DNA of 64,000 bases from assembly GCA_016185425.1 (NCBI GenBank), contig JACPNQ010000015.1, positions 186,001 through 250,000 on the forward strand, given 5' to 3'. This DNA comes from Acidobacteriota bacterium (lineage in GTDB: Bacteria; Acidobacteriota; Terriglobia; Bryobacterales; Bryobacteraceae). A model generated the notes under the pieces. The model was given only the letters and a program-made list of their open reading frames with translations, was not told the DNA's origin and did no database searches. The position numbers and the translations under genes were made by a program. This document shows positions 17,552 through 25,909 of the stretch, in pieces. Within the stretch, counting starts at the first letter, position 1. The number at the start of each line of letters is the position of its first letter.

Positions 17552-18139
17552 GTGGTTGCAGAAAAAGTTCCCGGCCGGCCCCGCGATCCGGAGACCGCGC
17601 GCCGTATCCTCGATGTTACCCTCCGCCATCTCGCCGAAGAAGGATACGCCCGAATGTCGCTCGATACCATCGCCATCGCGGCGTGTGTCAGCAAACCCAC
17701 CATCTACCGCCGCTGGCCCGGCAAGGCCGATCTCGCCACAGCCGCGCTTCGCACTGTCCAACTCGCCGAACCCGAGGTCAACACGGGGAGCACGACCGGC
17801 GATCTCGCCGCCACGCTGGAAAACTTCAGCCGCAATCTCCTTCGGCCTAACGGCATGACGCTCATCGGCACCGTTCTCGCCGAAGAAATCCACACGCCGG
17901 AACTCCTCGCTCTCTTCCGTGTGCGTATCGTCGCGCCCCGCCGCGCCATGCTCCGCGCAATCCTCCACCGCGCCCGCCGCAATGGCGAACTGCGCCGGGG
18001 AGCCAACGTCGAAGCCGCTATCAATATGATGATTGGCGCCTTTTACGCCCGGTACCTTTCCGGAGAACCCATCCCGCCCGCCTTTCCCCGGGAACTCGTG
18101 AAAATTGTTTGGCCCGGAATTTCCCGCGCACGCGCTTGA
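17552..18139 (+). CDS. TetR-family transcriptional regulator
   Basis: 195 residues from a GTG at 17552; in-frame ATG starts farther upstream lie across the operator and in the divergent gene. The N-terminal helix-turn-helix spans about 12-60 (PETARRILDVTLRHLAEEGY, then MSLDTIAIAACVSKPTIYRR and WPGKADL). The C-terminal ligand-binding half resembles the TetR_C_11/AcrR-like type (LRPNGMTLIGTVLAEEIHTPELLALFRVRIVAPRR). No clear ribosome site precedes the GTG, so the gene may be translated leaderless or weakly. It likely represses the divergent F420-type reductase and itself through the 17509-17525 palindrome. The inducer is unknown. Confidence 0.88.
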   Translation: MVAEKVPGRPRDPETARRILDVTLRHLAEEGYARMSLDTIAIAACVSKPTIYRRWPGKADLATAALRTVQLAEPEVNTGSTTGDLAATLENFSRNLLRPNGMTLIGTVLAEEIHTPELLALFRVRIVAPRRAMLRAILHRARRNGELRRGANVEAAINMMIGAFYARYLSGEPIPPAFPRELVKIVWPGISRARA

Positions 18140-18192
18140 CTACGGCGAGGATTCTCGACCTAATAGTGACTGCCAACTCCCCGGAGGGACCA

Positions 18193-20430
18193 ATGCGCAC
18201 GCTTCCGCTCAGCTACTTTCTCGCTCTGCCCCTATTTGCTCAACCGGCCATGCCGCCGGCCGCCTCCGTCAAAATCGACTACGAAAAGCACGTCAAACCG
18301 ATACTCGCCCAGAAGTGCCATTCGTGCCACGGCGAAGACGTGCAGCAGTCGGGCCTCCGGCTGGACAAACGCCAGAACGCAATGCGCGGCGGTGACTACG
18401 GACCCGTTATCAATGCGGGTAACAGCGCCTCCAGCAAGCTGATCCGTCGCGTCGTTAGCGGCGACGGGGGCATGCAGATGCCGCCGACAGGGCCGCTGTC
18501 CGCCGAAGAGATCGGCATCTTGCGTGCCTGGATCGACCAGGGAGTCGACTTCCGGATTGAAATTCACGAGGACCCGCCGGCGAAGCCAATTGACCCGAAG
18601 CTTGCGGCGCTGATCACCGCGATTCGCTCCTCGGACAACGCCGCCGTTGAAAAACTGGCAGCGCCTTCGCTGGTGAACGCGGCGGATGCGGGCGGTTCAA
18701 CGCCGCTGCACCATGCCGCGGCGTTCGGCACGATGGAAACGATGAAATTGCTGCTTGCGAAGGGTGCGGCCGTGAACGCAAAGAACCGCCGCGCGTCGAC
18801 GCCGCTGCATTGGGCAATTCGAGACGAGGCAAAGGTCCGGCTGCTGCTGGATGCGGGAGCCGACAAGGACGCGCGCCAGGCGGATGGCCGCTCCATCGTT
18901 TATCAGGCGGCGTCGGCCGGAAATGCCAACAATATGCTCCGGCTTCTGCTTGATAAGGGTGCGGACCCCAACGCCGCCACCGCGAATGGCCAGACGCCCC
19001 TGATCAATGCCGCCGGCCGCGGCGACGTGGAGGCGATGCGCCTGCTGCTGGCAAAGAAGGCCGATCCTCATGCGCGGAGCGGGACAGGCGGAAACGCACT
19101 GATGGCCGCCGCCAACAGCCGCAATCCGCGCGCCGTGGAGTTGCTGCTGGAATTGGGCGCCGATCCGAATGCGGTGACCAAGAAGAACGAATCGGCACTG
19201 GCGAACGCGGCGACAGCGGGCGTTGAAGAGTCCGTAAAGCTCTTGCTGGCGAAGGGCGCGAAGGTGAACATCGCCGACGATCGAGGCTACACGGCGCTGA
19301 TGTACGCGGCAGCCTCGGAGTCGATGAACGCGAGTATTGTGAGGCTTCTGCTCGCTAACGGGGCGGACACGAATTGCACAGGCGAAGGCGAAACAGTAAG
19401 GACGCTTGCCGCCAAGCGGGGCGATAGCGAGGTGGCGCGGTTGTTGGGAGTAGCCGAGGCGGAACGCAAGCAAGGCGGCGTGGCTGCGCCGGAATCGGCG
19501 AAGCGCCGTCCGGTCCCGGCAGCGGTACAACAAGCGTTGATGCTGTTGGAGAAGCAGAGTCATAACTTTATTCGCACGGCGGGATGTAACTCCTGCCATG
19601 CGCAGGACCTACCATCTGCGGCGCTCGGGTTGGCGCGGGACCGCGGCATTCCAACACCGAAGCAGATCGAACAGCTTCCAGTCGCGATGACGGGCGTGAA
19701 CGCGGAGCGCCTGATGGATCTCGGCGCAGTTGGCGTTGCAAGTATCGGATGGGAGATGGTGGACCGATTCATGAACCACCAGGAGCCGGACGACTACACG
19801 GACGCAACGGTCCATTATCTAAAGCTGATGCAGACACCTCAGGGCTATTGGAAAGGTGCCGACGGACGGCGGCCTCCAATGAACTCGGGCGATTTGCAGG
19901 CTACGGCGCTGGCGATCTACGCGATCAGGAACTACTCGCGCCCATCCGCCAAGACCGACACGGCAAAGATTCTGGCGCGCGCGGCCGCTTGGCTCGAAAC
20001 CGCGAAGCCCGTAACGACGCAAGAGCGCTCCTTCCACCTGCTAGCGCTGAGCTGGTCCGGCGCGTCTTCGGCCGTTATCGATAAGTCGGCGAAAGCATTG
20101 GCGGCGGCGCAACGCGTGGAAGGTGGCTGGAGTCAGTTGCCCGCGATGGGTGCCGATGCATATGCGACGGGACAGGCGTTGTACGCACTGCACACCGCAG
20201 GCAAGATGCCGGTGTCGGCTGCCGCATATCAAAAGGGCGTCGACTACCTGTTGAACTCGCAAGCCGCGGATGGCTCGTGGCACGTGAAGACCCGTTCGAT
20301 ATGGATTCAACCGTACTTTGAGAGCGGTTTCCCGTACGCGCACGATCAATGGATCTCGGCCGCGGGCACGGCATGGGCGTCAATGGCGCTCTCATTGACG
20401 GCGGAGCCCGCGAAGCTCAGCAAGCGCTAA
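18193..20430 (+). CDS. secreted c-type cytochrome / ankyrin repeat / alpha-alpha toroid fusion protein
   Basis: 745 residues from the ATG at 18193 (GGAGGG five bases upstream; an earlier GTG at 18109 overlaps the TetR gene). A signal peptide is followed by a planctomycete-type cytochrome domain (about 27-125) with haem site CHSCH at 42-46. About eight ankyrin repeats follow at 165-425 (TPLHHAAAFGT, QTPLINAAGRGD and others). A second haem-like motif CNSCH lies at 465-469. The C-terminal 200 residues (about 545-735) carry QxxxGxW-like repeats (TPQGYWKGADGRR, RVEGGWSQLPAMG, AADGSWHVKTRS) that resemble the alpha/alpha toroid of prenyltransferases and squalene-hopene cyclases. No DxDD acid motif is visible, so a cyclase activity is not claimed. 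The gene overlaps the convergent glycosidase gene by 4 bp. Confidence 0.85.
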   Translation: MRTLPLSYFLALPLFAQPAMPPAASVKIDYEKHVKPILAQKCHSCHGEDVQQSGLRLDKRQNAMRGGDYGPVINAGNSASSKLIRRVVSGDGGMQMPPTGPLSAEEIGILRAWIDQGVDFRIEIHEDPPAKPIDPKLAALITAIRSSDNAAVEKLAAPSLVNAADAGGSTPLHHAAAFGTMETMKLLLAKGAAVNAKNRRASTPLHWAIRDEAKVRLLLDAGADKDARQADGRSIVYQAASAGNANNMLRLLLDKGADPNAATANGQTPLINAAGRGDVEAMRLLLAKKADPHARSGTGGNALMAAANSRNPRAVELLLELGADPNAVTKKNESALANAATAGVEESVKLLLAKGAKVNIADDRGYTALMYAAASESMNASIVRLLLANGADTNCTGEGETVRTLAAKRGDSEVARLLGVAEAERKQGGVAAPESAKRRPVPAAVQQALMLLEKQSHNFIRTAGCNSCHAQDLPSAALGLARDRGIPTPKQIEQLPVAMTGVNAERLMDLGAVGVASIGWEMVDRFMNHQEPDDYTDATVHYLKLMQTPQGYWKGADGRRPPMNSGDLQATALAIYAIRNYSRPSAKTDTAKILARAAAWLETAKPVTTQERSFHLLALSWSGASSAVIDKSAKALAAAQRVEGGWSQLPAMGADAYATGQALYALHTAGKMPVSAAAYQKGVDYLLNSQAADGSWHVKTRSIWIQPYFESGFPYAHDQWISAAGTAWASMALSLTAEPAKLSKR

Positions 20431-22949
20431 AGTTCCGTGAGGATCTGGCGGCAGTTGAGAACCTTCTCCGCCAGATCCAACGGCGTGTAGTAGTAGTGGT
20501 TCGAGGCTTCGTAGCCGATTACGGACCAGTCCCGCGCAATGGAAAATTGGGCCTTCGCTAGGGCGATTTCGCTTTGCACCAGCTCCCGCATGCGAGCGCG
20601 ATTCACCGATCCCGCTTCGCGCAGGCGATAGAACTCCACCTGATTGGCGACACTCTGGAAGTGGTGATAACAAGTGCGCGCGATGGCCAAATCCAGCCTC
20701 GCGTTTCGCTGCTTGCCCGGCGGCGTCTGCACGGCCGCCCGTTCCAACAATGCCAGACCCTCCTTCCATTTGGCAGCCATTCGCGTGAACTGTCCCTCCA
20801 CAATTTCAGGCGGATACTTTCCACACCAGGCTTTCATGCCGTCGTGTGGAAACAGGATCATGCCGGGACGATGCCCCGTGGCTCGCATCCGCAAGAGGTT
20901 CGCCGGACCGTGCTGAACCGGAATGACGTAGATGGCGACTCCGTATGGAAATTCCTCGAACGCCTCGGAGAATCGCTCCCAAGCCGCCACCGCTGGCGCC
21001 GCGGCCGCCTGTCCAAAGCGCTGCCGGGCCACGCCCGCCAGCGTCTCTCCGGCTGGCGGCACGGACTCAAAATAATACGCCTTGGCGGCGAGCAGATTAG
21101 GGGAAGGATACCCGCCGCACGTCCACGCCGCCATCAGCCCGCTGACGCCCGCGCGGCGCAGATTCTCACAATGACGCAAGATCAATTGCGGCACCGGGAT
21201 ATAGGGAACCGCGGAGATCTCCCAGGTGTTGTTGAACTGCACTTTAGCGAGACGCGTCATGCCTGCGCGCGTAGCTGCCGCCCAGTTTCGCGTCGCACGA
21301 GGCCCGGGTCCAATGACGGAGATGGAATACTCGCCTACCGAGGACTTCACACCGCCGCGCTCCACGGGAACGCTCCACTCGCTGATGCTGACGATCCGCG
21401 TGTCCCCGGGCAGTTTGGCGAGCAGCGGCGGGACCATCTCATCGGGCCATCCCCAGTCGTAGTGAATCACTTCGGCCGTCGCGCTGCCCTGGCGCACGCC
21501 ATCGCGCATGGCGATGAAGAGCTCGGCCAATGCGTCCCAACTGGCACGTTTCGTGCAGCGCGGGCAGTCGCCCGCATTCGGCGGTTTCACCGCCCATGCG
21601 CCGCCGTGCGAAAAGCAGTTGGTGTGGTTCTCGGACATGGAGATGGTAAATATGCCGCCCAATCCCGGCACGTTTTTTAGGACATGCGCCAGCGACTCGG
21701 TGATCCACTGGCGCACAGCGGGCGCGCTGGTGCACATAGCATACAGCCCCTGAAAATGCGAGCCGCGCATCTCTGGCCGGTTGGCGAAGAACGCCGCCGG
21801 CAATGCGCGCGGCTCGTTCAGATACAGATAGACCTTCACTCCATATTCGGACGCGCGGCGCACAAGTGCGTTCAGGTTTCGCAGGCGCGTCCCGGAGCCC
21901 TTGCCAAACTCCGGAAACGCCGCCGACGGCGCCAGCGTATTCAGCACGCCCTGCAGCCACACTCCGTTGATTCCGGCGCGCGCCAGCTTTTCGAGGTACG
22001 CTTCCGGAAATGGATCGGCCTCCGGTTCGAAGAGTGGATCGCCGTACAGCGCGAAGTACGAATACAGATAGCGCGGCGACCATACCGTGCGCCGTTCGAC
22101 AGTTCCCGCCGGCAGGTTGGTTGTCTCCAACTCCTCCATCCGGTCCTGCAGCGCATATAACGCCTGCATCAACTCCGCCCTCTCTCCCGCTTCCACCCGA
22201 ATGCCCCTTCCATCGACGCTGGTCCGGGACCCGGACATTCCGGGGACAAGCAACAACGTGACAGTACGTTCCGAGCCAAAGCGCACACCGAAGCTCTCGC
22301 GCAGAAACCGGAGGAATCTTTCGCCCGCGCGGCGGAGCGTATCGTTTTCGACTGGCCCGAGTTGCCAACTCTCCGCGGCATTTGCACGGATCGGTGGATA
22401 GCGCCCGTCACTTAATTCGCGGACAAAATCACACAGTCCGGCGCCCTCACGGGAGATCTCGTTGCCGAAGACCTCCGCAATGGTCCGCTTCATCGCCGCC
22501 ATCGCGCGCGCTTCCGCCTGCGTTGGCTTTGCGTAGCGAACGGGTTGGCACGCCGGCTTGTCGCGCCCTAATTTGATGTCGAGAAAATCGTCTTCCTTCA
22601 GCGTAAACGTCAGCCTTGGCTCATCCCACGCCAGCAACTGCGTCAACTGTTCAATGGGAAGCAAGTGCCAGTTCTGACGAATCACCGTGACATAGATGCG
22701 GCGCAGTTGGTCGTCCGTCAAACGCCGCTTCGGCGGGAGCCCCATCGCGGCGCCCATTCGCAAAACATTTCCGGGCGAGGTGCCCAAGACGGCCGCCATC
22801 CTCTCGATGTTCGCGAGTTCCCAGTTTCTCCAGACGAACTGGCACACACGATTAGGAAAGTGCGGTTCGGCAATTGCTGCCGCAGCGGTCCCCTGCCCCG
22901 CGGCTCGTGCGGCCGCGGCCATCACTAAAAACTCGCGTCGATCGAGCAT
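20427..22949 (-). CDS. Tat-exported glycoside-hydrolase-like TIM-barrel protein
   Basis: 840 residues. The N-terminus MLDRREFLVMAAAARAAG carries a twin-arginine signal. The body looks like a GH20/GH67-type enzyme. An N-terminal helical and beta region is followed by a TIM-barrel-like block from about residue 320: YSYFALYGDPLFEPEADPFPEAYLEKLARAGINGVWLQG, VKVYLYLNEPRAL, GGIFTISMSENHTNCFSH. A pair of cysteines (CPRC) follows, then EVIHYDWGWPDEMVPPLLAKLP. The SENH segment at the end of a barrel strand is a plausible catalytic acid site. A C-terminal helical domain with YHHFQSVANQVEFYRLREAG ends the protein. The substrate is unknown; the exact GH family cannot be fixed by eye. Confidence 0.65.
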   Translation of the reverse strand: MLDRREFLVMAAAARAAGQGTAAAAIAEPHFPNRVCQFVWRNWELANIERMAAVLGTSPGNVLRMGAAMGLPPKRRLTDDQLRRIYVTVIRQNWHLLPIEQLTQLLAWDEPRLTFTLKEDDFLDIKLGRDKPACQPVRYAKPTQAEARAMAAMKRTIAEVFGNEISREGAGLCDFVRELSDGRYPPIRANAAESWQLGPVENDTLRRAGERFLRFLRESFGVRFGSERTVTLLLVPGMSGSRTSVDGRGIRVEAGERAELMQALYALQDRMEELETTNLPAGTVERRTVWSPRYLYSYFALYGDPLFEPEADPFPEAYLEKLARAGINGVWLQGVLNTLAPSAAFPEFGKGSGTRLRNLNALVRRASEYGVKVYLYLNEPRALPAAFFANRPEMRGSHFQGLYAMCTSAPAVRQWITESLAHVLKNVPGLGGIFTISMSENHTNCFSHGGAWAVKPPNAGDCPRCTKRASWDALAELFIAMRDGVRQGSATAEVIHYDWGWPDEMVPPLLAKLPGDTRIVSISEWSVPVERGGVKSSVGEYSISVIGPGPRATRNWAAATRAGMTRLAKVQFNNTWEISAVPYIPVPQLILRHCENLRRAGVSGLMAAWTCGGYPSPNLLAAKAYYFESVPPAGETLAGVARQRFGQAAAAPAVAAWERFSEAFEEFPYGVAIYVIPVQHGPANLLRMRATGHRPGMILFPHDGMKAWCGKYPPEIVEGQFTRMAAKWKEGLALLERAAVQTPPGKQRNARLDLAIARTCYHHFQSVANQVEFYRLREAGSVNRARMRELVQSEIALAKAQFSIARDWSVIGYEASNHYYYTPLDLAEKVLNCRQILTEL

Positions 22950-22960
22950 CAGGGATTATG

Positions 22961-23386
22961 TTATCGGACTGCCGGATTCGCGCCTTCCAACATTGCCGCA
23001 GTCACCATGTGCAGCAACTGCTCCCACGCGGCTTTGGTCTCTTTGTCGAACTCGGTTTCCAGCGCGCGGCCGAATGCCCACAGCAGAGCGCCGCGCAGAG
23101 CATCGTAATGCGCGGGCTTTGCCCCGTATTCAACGTGCTTACGCCCCAATTCTTCCAACCGCGGGCGTAGCGCCTCAAAATCGTCTACACCGCCAACGAT
23201 CACAGCCAACATGTCGAGCAATTTGCGCGACTGCTCGCCGATATCGACGCGAAACAACGGACGCACCTGGGGCGCCACCTCAAACAGCCGCCCATAGAAC
23301 AACTTCACTATCGAGTCCGAATACTCTTCCAACCCTTCAAAGCTCAGCCGGATCAGTTCTTTTTGCCGCTCTGTCAACGTAGTCAT
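22961..23386 (-). CDS. single-domain bacterial globin
   Basis: 141 residues from the ATG at 23386; the longer frame upstream is antisense to the receptor remnant and is rejected. The sequence fits globins of the flavohaemoglobin/Vitreoscilla type: VKLFYGRLFEVAPQVRPLF (B-C helices), then ELGRKHVEYGAKPAHYDALRGALLWAF with proximal histidine H84 and the conserved HY pair. It should bind O2 or NO in the cytoplasm. The start codon overlaps the stop of the upstream reading frame as ATGA, which indicates translational coupling. That upstream frame now ends in a kinase/TPR-like tail (see 23383-23582), suggesting that globin and kinase were once one operon. Confidence 0.9.
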   Translation of the reverse strand: MTTLTERQKELIRLSFEGLEEYSDSIVKLFYGRLFEVAPQVRPLFRVDIGEQSRKLLDMLAVIVGGVDDFEALRPRLEELGRKHVEYGAKPAHYDALRGALLWAFGRALETEFDKETKAAWEQLLHMVTAAMLEGANPAVR

Positions 23387-23582
23387 AACGCGCCTCTTTC
23401 CAGCTTCGCCAGTGCGGCCGCCACAGTCTCCATCTCTTTCCGGTGAATGGGTAGGAACCCGGGCTGCGACTGAATCGCTTTCCACACATCCATCGCCTCG
23501 GAATAACACTCCCGCGCGGCTGCAACGTGGCGCCGTTTCTGCGCGGCGTCGCTCTCGGCAAGAACCAGATATCCATCCCCGG
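23383..23582 (-). pseudogene. C-terminal tail of a TPR-containing (kinase-type) protein, fused to receptor remnant
   Basis: The last ~65 residues of a 382-codon open frame (GDGYLVLAESDAAQKRRH, then AAARECYSEAMDVWKAI and METVAAALAKLERGAL). They look like the final TPR segment and C-terminus of acidobacterial Ser/Thr kinases with TPR tails, and not like a TonB receptor. The switch from receptor to TPR sequence falls around 23580-23590, after DPYRGRVN. The ATGA overlap with the globin gene belongs to this tail. The kinase catalytic domain is missing. The chimera could still be translated if a start exists at 24531, but its N-terminus has no signal peptide and lacks the receptor's plug and barrel end. 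Confidence 0.6.
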
Positions 23583-24356
23583 CGTTGACGCGTCCGCGAT
23601 ACGGATCGGAGAAGCTGAACGGCTGATTGACCTGCACCTGGGAGGAGAAGGGCTGCGTGCTGGAGAAGGCGCTCAACTGGTGAATGGCCGGTGTTTCGAA
23701 GAAGACGCCGTATGCGCCACGGATGCTGGTTTTGTTTTTCGGACTCCAAGCGAATCCGATGCGGGGGCCGAAGTTGTTTGCATCGACTGGGGCGCCGCCT
23801 TTTGCCACACCTTGATCGCCGACGAATACGAGGCCGCGAGGCGCCGTGGGGTAAGTGGTGGACTGCTGGCCTGCACGGAAGACGGAGACGCGATCATTGG
23901 CGTCATAGAACGGGATGAGCGGCTCATAGCGGACGCCCATGGTGATGGAGAAGTTGGGACGGACTTTCCAATCGTCCTGCATGTACGCCGCGTAAGCGGG
24001 CGCACGGACGGCGTTGACGCGAAGCGAGCCCTGGTCCATGCGGCTGGGGAGGCCGAGGATGAAGTCGGCGAAGGCGTTGACGGCGAAGCGGCCATCGAAC
24101 ATGAATTGGGGATCGGTGAGGTTGGCGGTGTTGCGGTCACTGGACGCGCGGCGGAATTCGCCTCCGAACTTGATCATGTGCCCGCCGCGGATGAGGGAGG
24201 CGTTGTCCTGGAACTGGTAGGTGTGGCGGTCGATGGTGACGAGGTTGTCCTGGGCCAGGTTCCAGAAGCCGGTGACGGAGCCGCGATAGTTGGTCGTGTA
24301 TTGCGGCGTGTCGGAACGGATGTTTACGCCGAGGCACTCGTAGGTCACTCCATTGC
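23583..24356 (-). pseudogene. central fragment of a TonB-dependent receptor (inverted remnant)
   Basis: About 255 codons of barrel sequence from an Oar-like TonB receptor: GVTYECLGVNIRSDTPQYTT, HTYQFQDNASLIRGGHMIKFGGEFRR, YMQDDWKVRPNFSITMGVRYEPLIPFYD, NFGPRIGFAWSPKNKTSIRGAYGVFF. This matches the middle of the intact receptor at 5352-8540 (compare YFFYWQDEWRVRPNFTLTYGLRYESPG). There is no signal peptide, plug or C-terminal beta-signal on this strand. The missing C-terminus is found on the opposite strand at 24550-24795, so the gene has been cut and one part inverted. Confidence 0.8.
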
Positions 24357-24549
24357 CGACGGGCAGCGGGCGTCTGAGAGCGCGGCGCAGGTGCTGGCGG
24401 CTGAGCCTGCTTCGCGGCCGGGGCAGTTCCGGATGAGTTCGTCGCTCGGCAAGCTGGCGAAGGAACAGGCGCGCAAGGGACAACCGGGAGCCTCCTTGAC
24501 GACGCTGCACCGCCTGGTGCAACTGGCCCACGACGCTCCCGCCGCCGGG

Positions 24550-24795
24550 GCATTCGGCAACAGCGGGCGCAACTCCATGATCGGACCAGGCAGCTACAAC
24601 CTGGATTCATCGGTGTTCAAAATAATTCCCATCCACGAAACCATCAAGCTTCAGTTCCGCGCGGAAATGTTTAACACGTTGAACCACGCCAACTTCAGCA
24701 ACCCGGTTGCCAACATCAGTTCCGCCACCGTCGGCCAGATACTCTCCGCAACCGCGCCACGCATTATGCAGTTCGGCCTGCGACTCACGTTTTAG
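24550..24795 (+). pseudogene. C-terminal fragment of a TonB-dependent receptor (opposite strand to its centre)
   Basis: The last ~81 codons of an Oar-like receptor: AFGNSGRNSMIGPGSYNLDS, then FKIIPIHETIKLQFRAEMFN, TLNHANFSNP and the terminal FGLRLTF with its aromatic last residue. The intact receptor in this window ends with the equivalent GNAGRN, MKTFKMPYAEG, NFRGDFFNLTN and FTLRYAF. The frame is open upstream through 23527 but the upstream part is antisense to the central fragment and has no receptor features. The ~190 bp between the two fragments (24357-24549) could not be assigned on either strand. Confidence 0.8.
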
Positions 24796-25172
24796 CCTCT
24801 CCCCCGCCACCGCTCAATAACGCGCCGATCTTTCTTCGAAGGCCGCCCCTCCCATGCTCCCTCAAACCGCGGCTCCGCCTTCCGCTCCTCCGCCAGGCGC
24901 GCCCGTGCGTTCTTACTCTCCTCCGTCTCCCGGTAGAGGCCCTGCGCCACGGCCGCCGGACCACGCTGTTCACGCAGCGCCAGCACATCCACATGAAACT
25001 CTCCGGCATCGTTCTTCACGCGAAGCCGATCGCCAATGCGCACCTCCCGCGCCGCCTTCGCCGGGTGTTCGTTCGATGTAATGCGCCCCATATCGCATGC
25101 CTTCGCCGCCAACGCCCGCGTCTTGTAAAACCGGGCCGCCCACAGCCACTTGTCCATCCGCACGCCATCCAT
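24792..25172 (-). CDS. S4-domain RNA-binding protein, Hsp15 (HslR)-like
   Basis: 126 residues. The S4 domain covers about 6-65: MDKWLWAARFYKTRALAAKACDMGRI followed by VRIGDRLRVK, the exact layout of the ribosome-associated heat-shock protein Hsp15, which binds free 50S subunits with stalled nascent chains. A basic C-terminal tail (EERKAEPRFEGAWEGRPSKKDRRVIERWRG) is typical. The start could be the ATG at 25172 or the in-frame ATG at 25157 directly before DKWLW; the latter gives the usual N-terminus. It is divergent from the PaiB-like gene (29 bp apart) and overlaps the receptor remnant stop by 4 bp. Confidence 0.85.
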   Translation of the reverse strand: MDGVRMDKWLWAARFYKTRALAAKACDMGRITSNEHPAKAAREVRIGDRLRVKNDAGEFHVDVLALREQRGPAAVAQGLYRETEESKNARARLAEERKAEPRFEGAWEGRPSKKDRRVIERWRGRG

Positions 25173-25201
25173 ACCAACAGTGTCCGCTGTTCGCGTCGAT
25201 A

Positions 25202-25909
25202 ATGAAAACCATGCCCCACACCCGTCGCGACCTCGCCGCTCTCTTCGCCCTCGCCGGAGTGGACCTCGCCGCTCAACAGGAACCCTCCGGCTCGCTCTAC
25301 ATCCCCAAAGCCCACAACATCGCCGACCGCAAACTGCTTCACGATTTCATGGATGAATTCGCATTTGTCGATCTGGTCACCGCCGCGCCAGATATCCGCA
25401 TAACCCACATCCCCGTGTGGCTCGATCGCGTCGCCGGAAAGTTCGGCGTCCTCCACGGCCACGTATCCAGGCAGAATCCTCAGCACAAACTCTTTGACGG
25501 CAAGCAGTCCGCCGTCATCGTATTCCGCGGACCGCACGCCTACATCTCGCCAACCTGGTACGCCAAACCCGGCACTGTGCCCACCTGGAACTTCGCCGTC
25601 GTTCACGCCACCGGCAAACCCCGCGCCGTCACGGAGAAAGCGGCGTTCAAGAATCTGCTGGCAAAGCTGATCGCAAAATTCGAAAAATCCGGTTACGACT
25701 TCTCCAACGTGCCGCCAGGCGTCATTGACGGCATGATGCAGGGCATCGTTGGTTTCGAAATGGAAATCGACCTCCTCGAAGGCAAATTCAAGCTCGGTCA
25801 GGAGCGCAATGAGCCCGACCGCGCCAGCCTCCTCGAACACCTGAAAACGGCAAAGGTGGATCGGTCGATCTATTCACTGACGGAAGAGTTCTACCGGGCA
25901 AAGCTATGA
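25202..25909 (+). CDS. PaiB-like FMN-binding split-barrel protein with Tat-like leader
   Basis: About 235 residues. The body matches the FMN-binding negative transcriptional regulator family (PaiB): LYIPKAHNIADRKLLHDFMDEFAFVDLVT, ITHIPVWLDR, GVLHGHVSRQNPQHKLFDGKQSAVIVFRGPHAYISPTWY, NFAVVHATGKPRAV, IVGFEMEIDLLEGKFKLGQERNEPDRASLLEHL. These are the split-barrel flavin/haem-binding segments. The N-terminus (MPHTRRDLAALFALAGVDLAAQ) contains RR followed by a hydrophobic stretch, resembling a twin-arginine leader, which is unexpected for a cytoplasmic regulator. Two starts are possible (25202 and 25211). It is coupled to the next gene through an ATGA overlap. Confidence 0.85.
   Translation: MKTMPHTRRDLAALFALAGVDLAAQQEPSGSLYIPKAHNIADRKLLHDFMDEFAFVDLVTAAPDIRITHIPVWLDRVAGKFGVLHGHVSRQNPQHKLFDGKQSAVIVFRGPHAYISPTWYAKPGTVPTWNFAVVHATGKPRAVTEKAAFKNLLAKLIAKFEKSGYDFSNVPPGVIDGMMQGIVGFEMEIDLLEGKFKLGQERNEPDRASLLEHLKTAKVDRSIYSLTEEFYRAKL

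Noticed and set aside
17492-17968. N-terminal extension of the F420-type reductase frame
   Set aside because: It is antisense to the TetR gene and crosses the operator; the internal ATG at 17491 with AGGAGC gives the Rossmann fold at the N-terminus.
23387-23749. N-terminal extension of the globin frame
   Set aside because: Runs in another frame through the receptor remnant; globin homology begins at the ATG at 23386.
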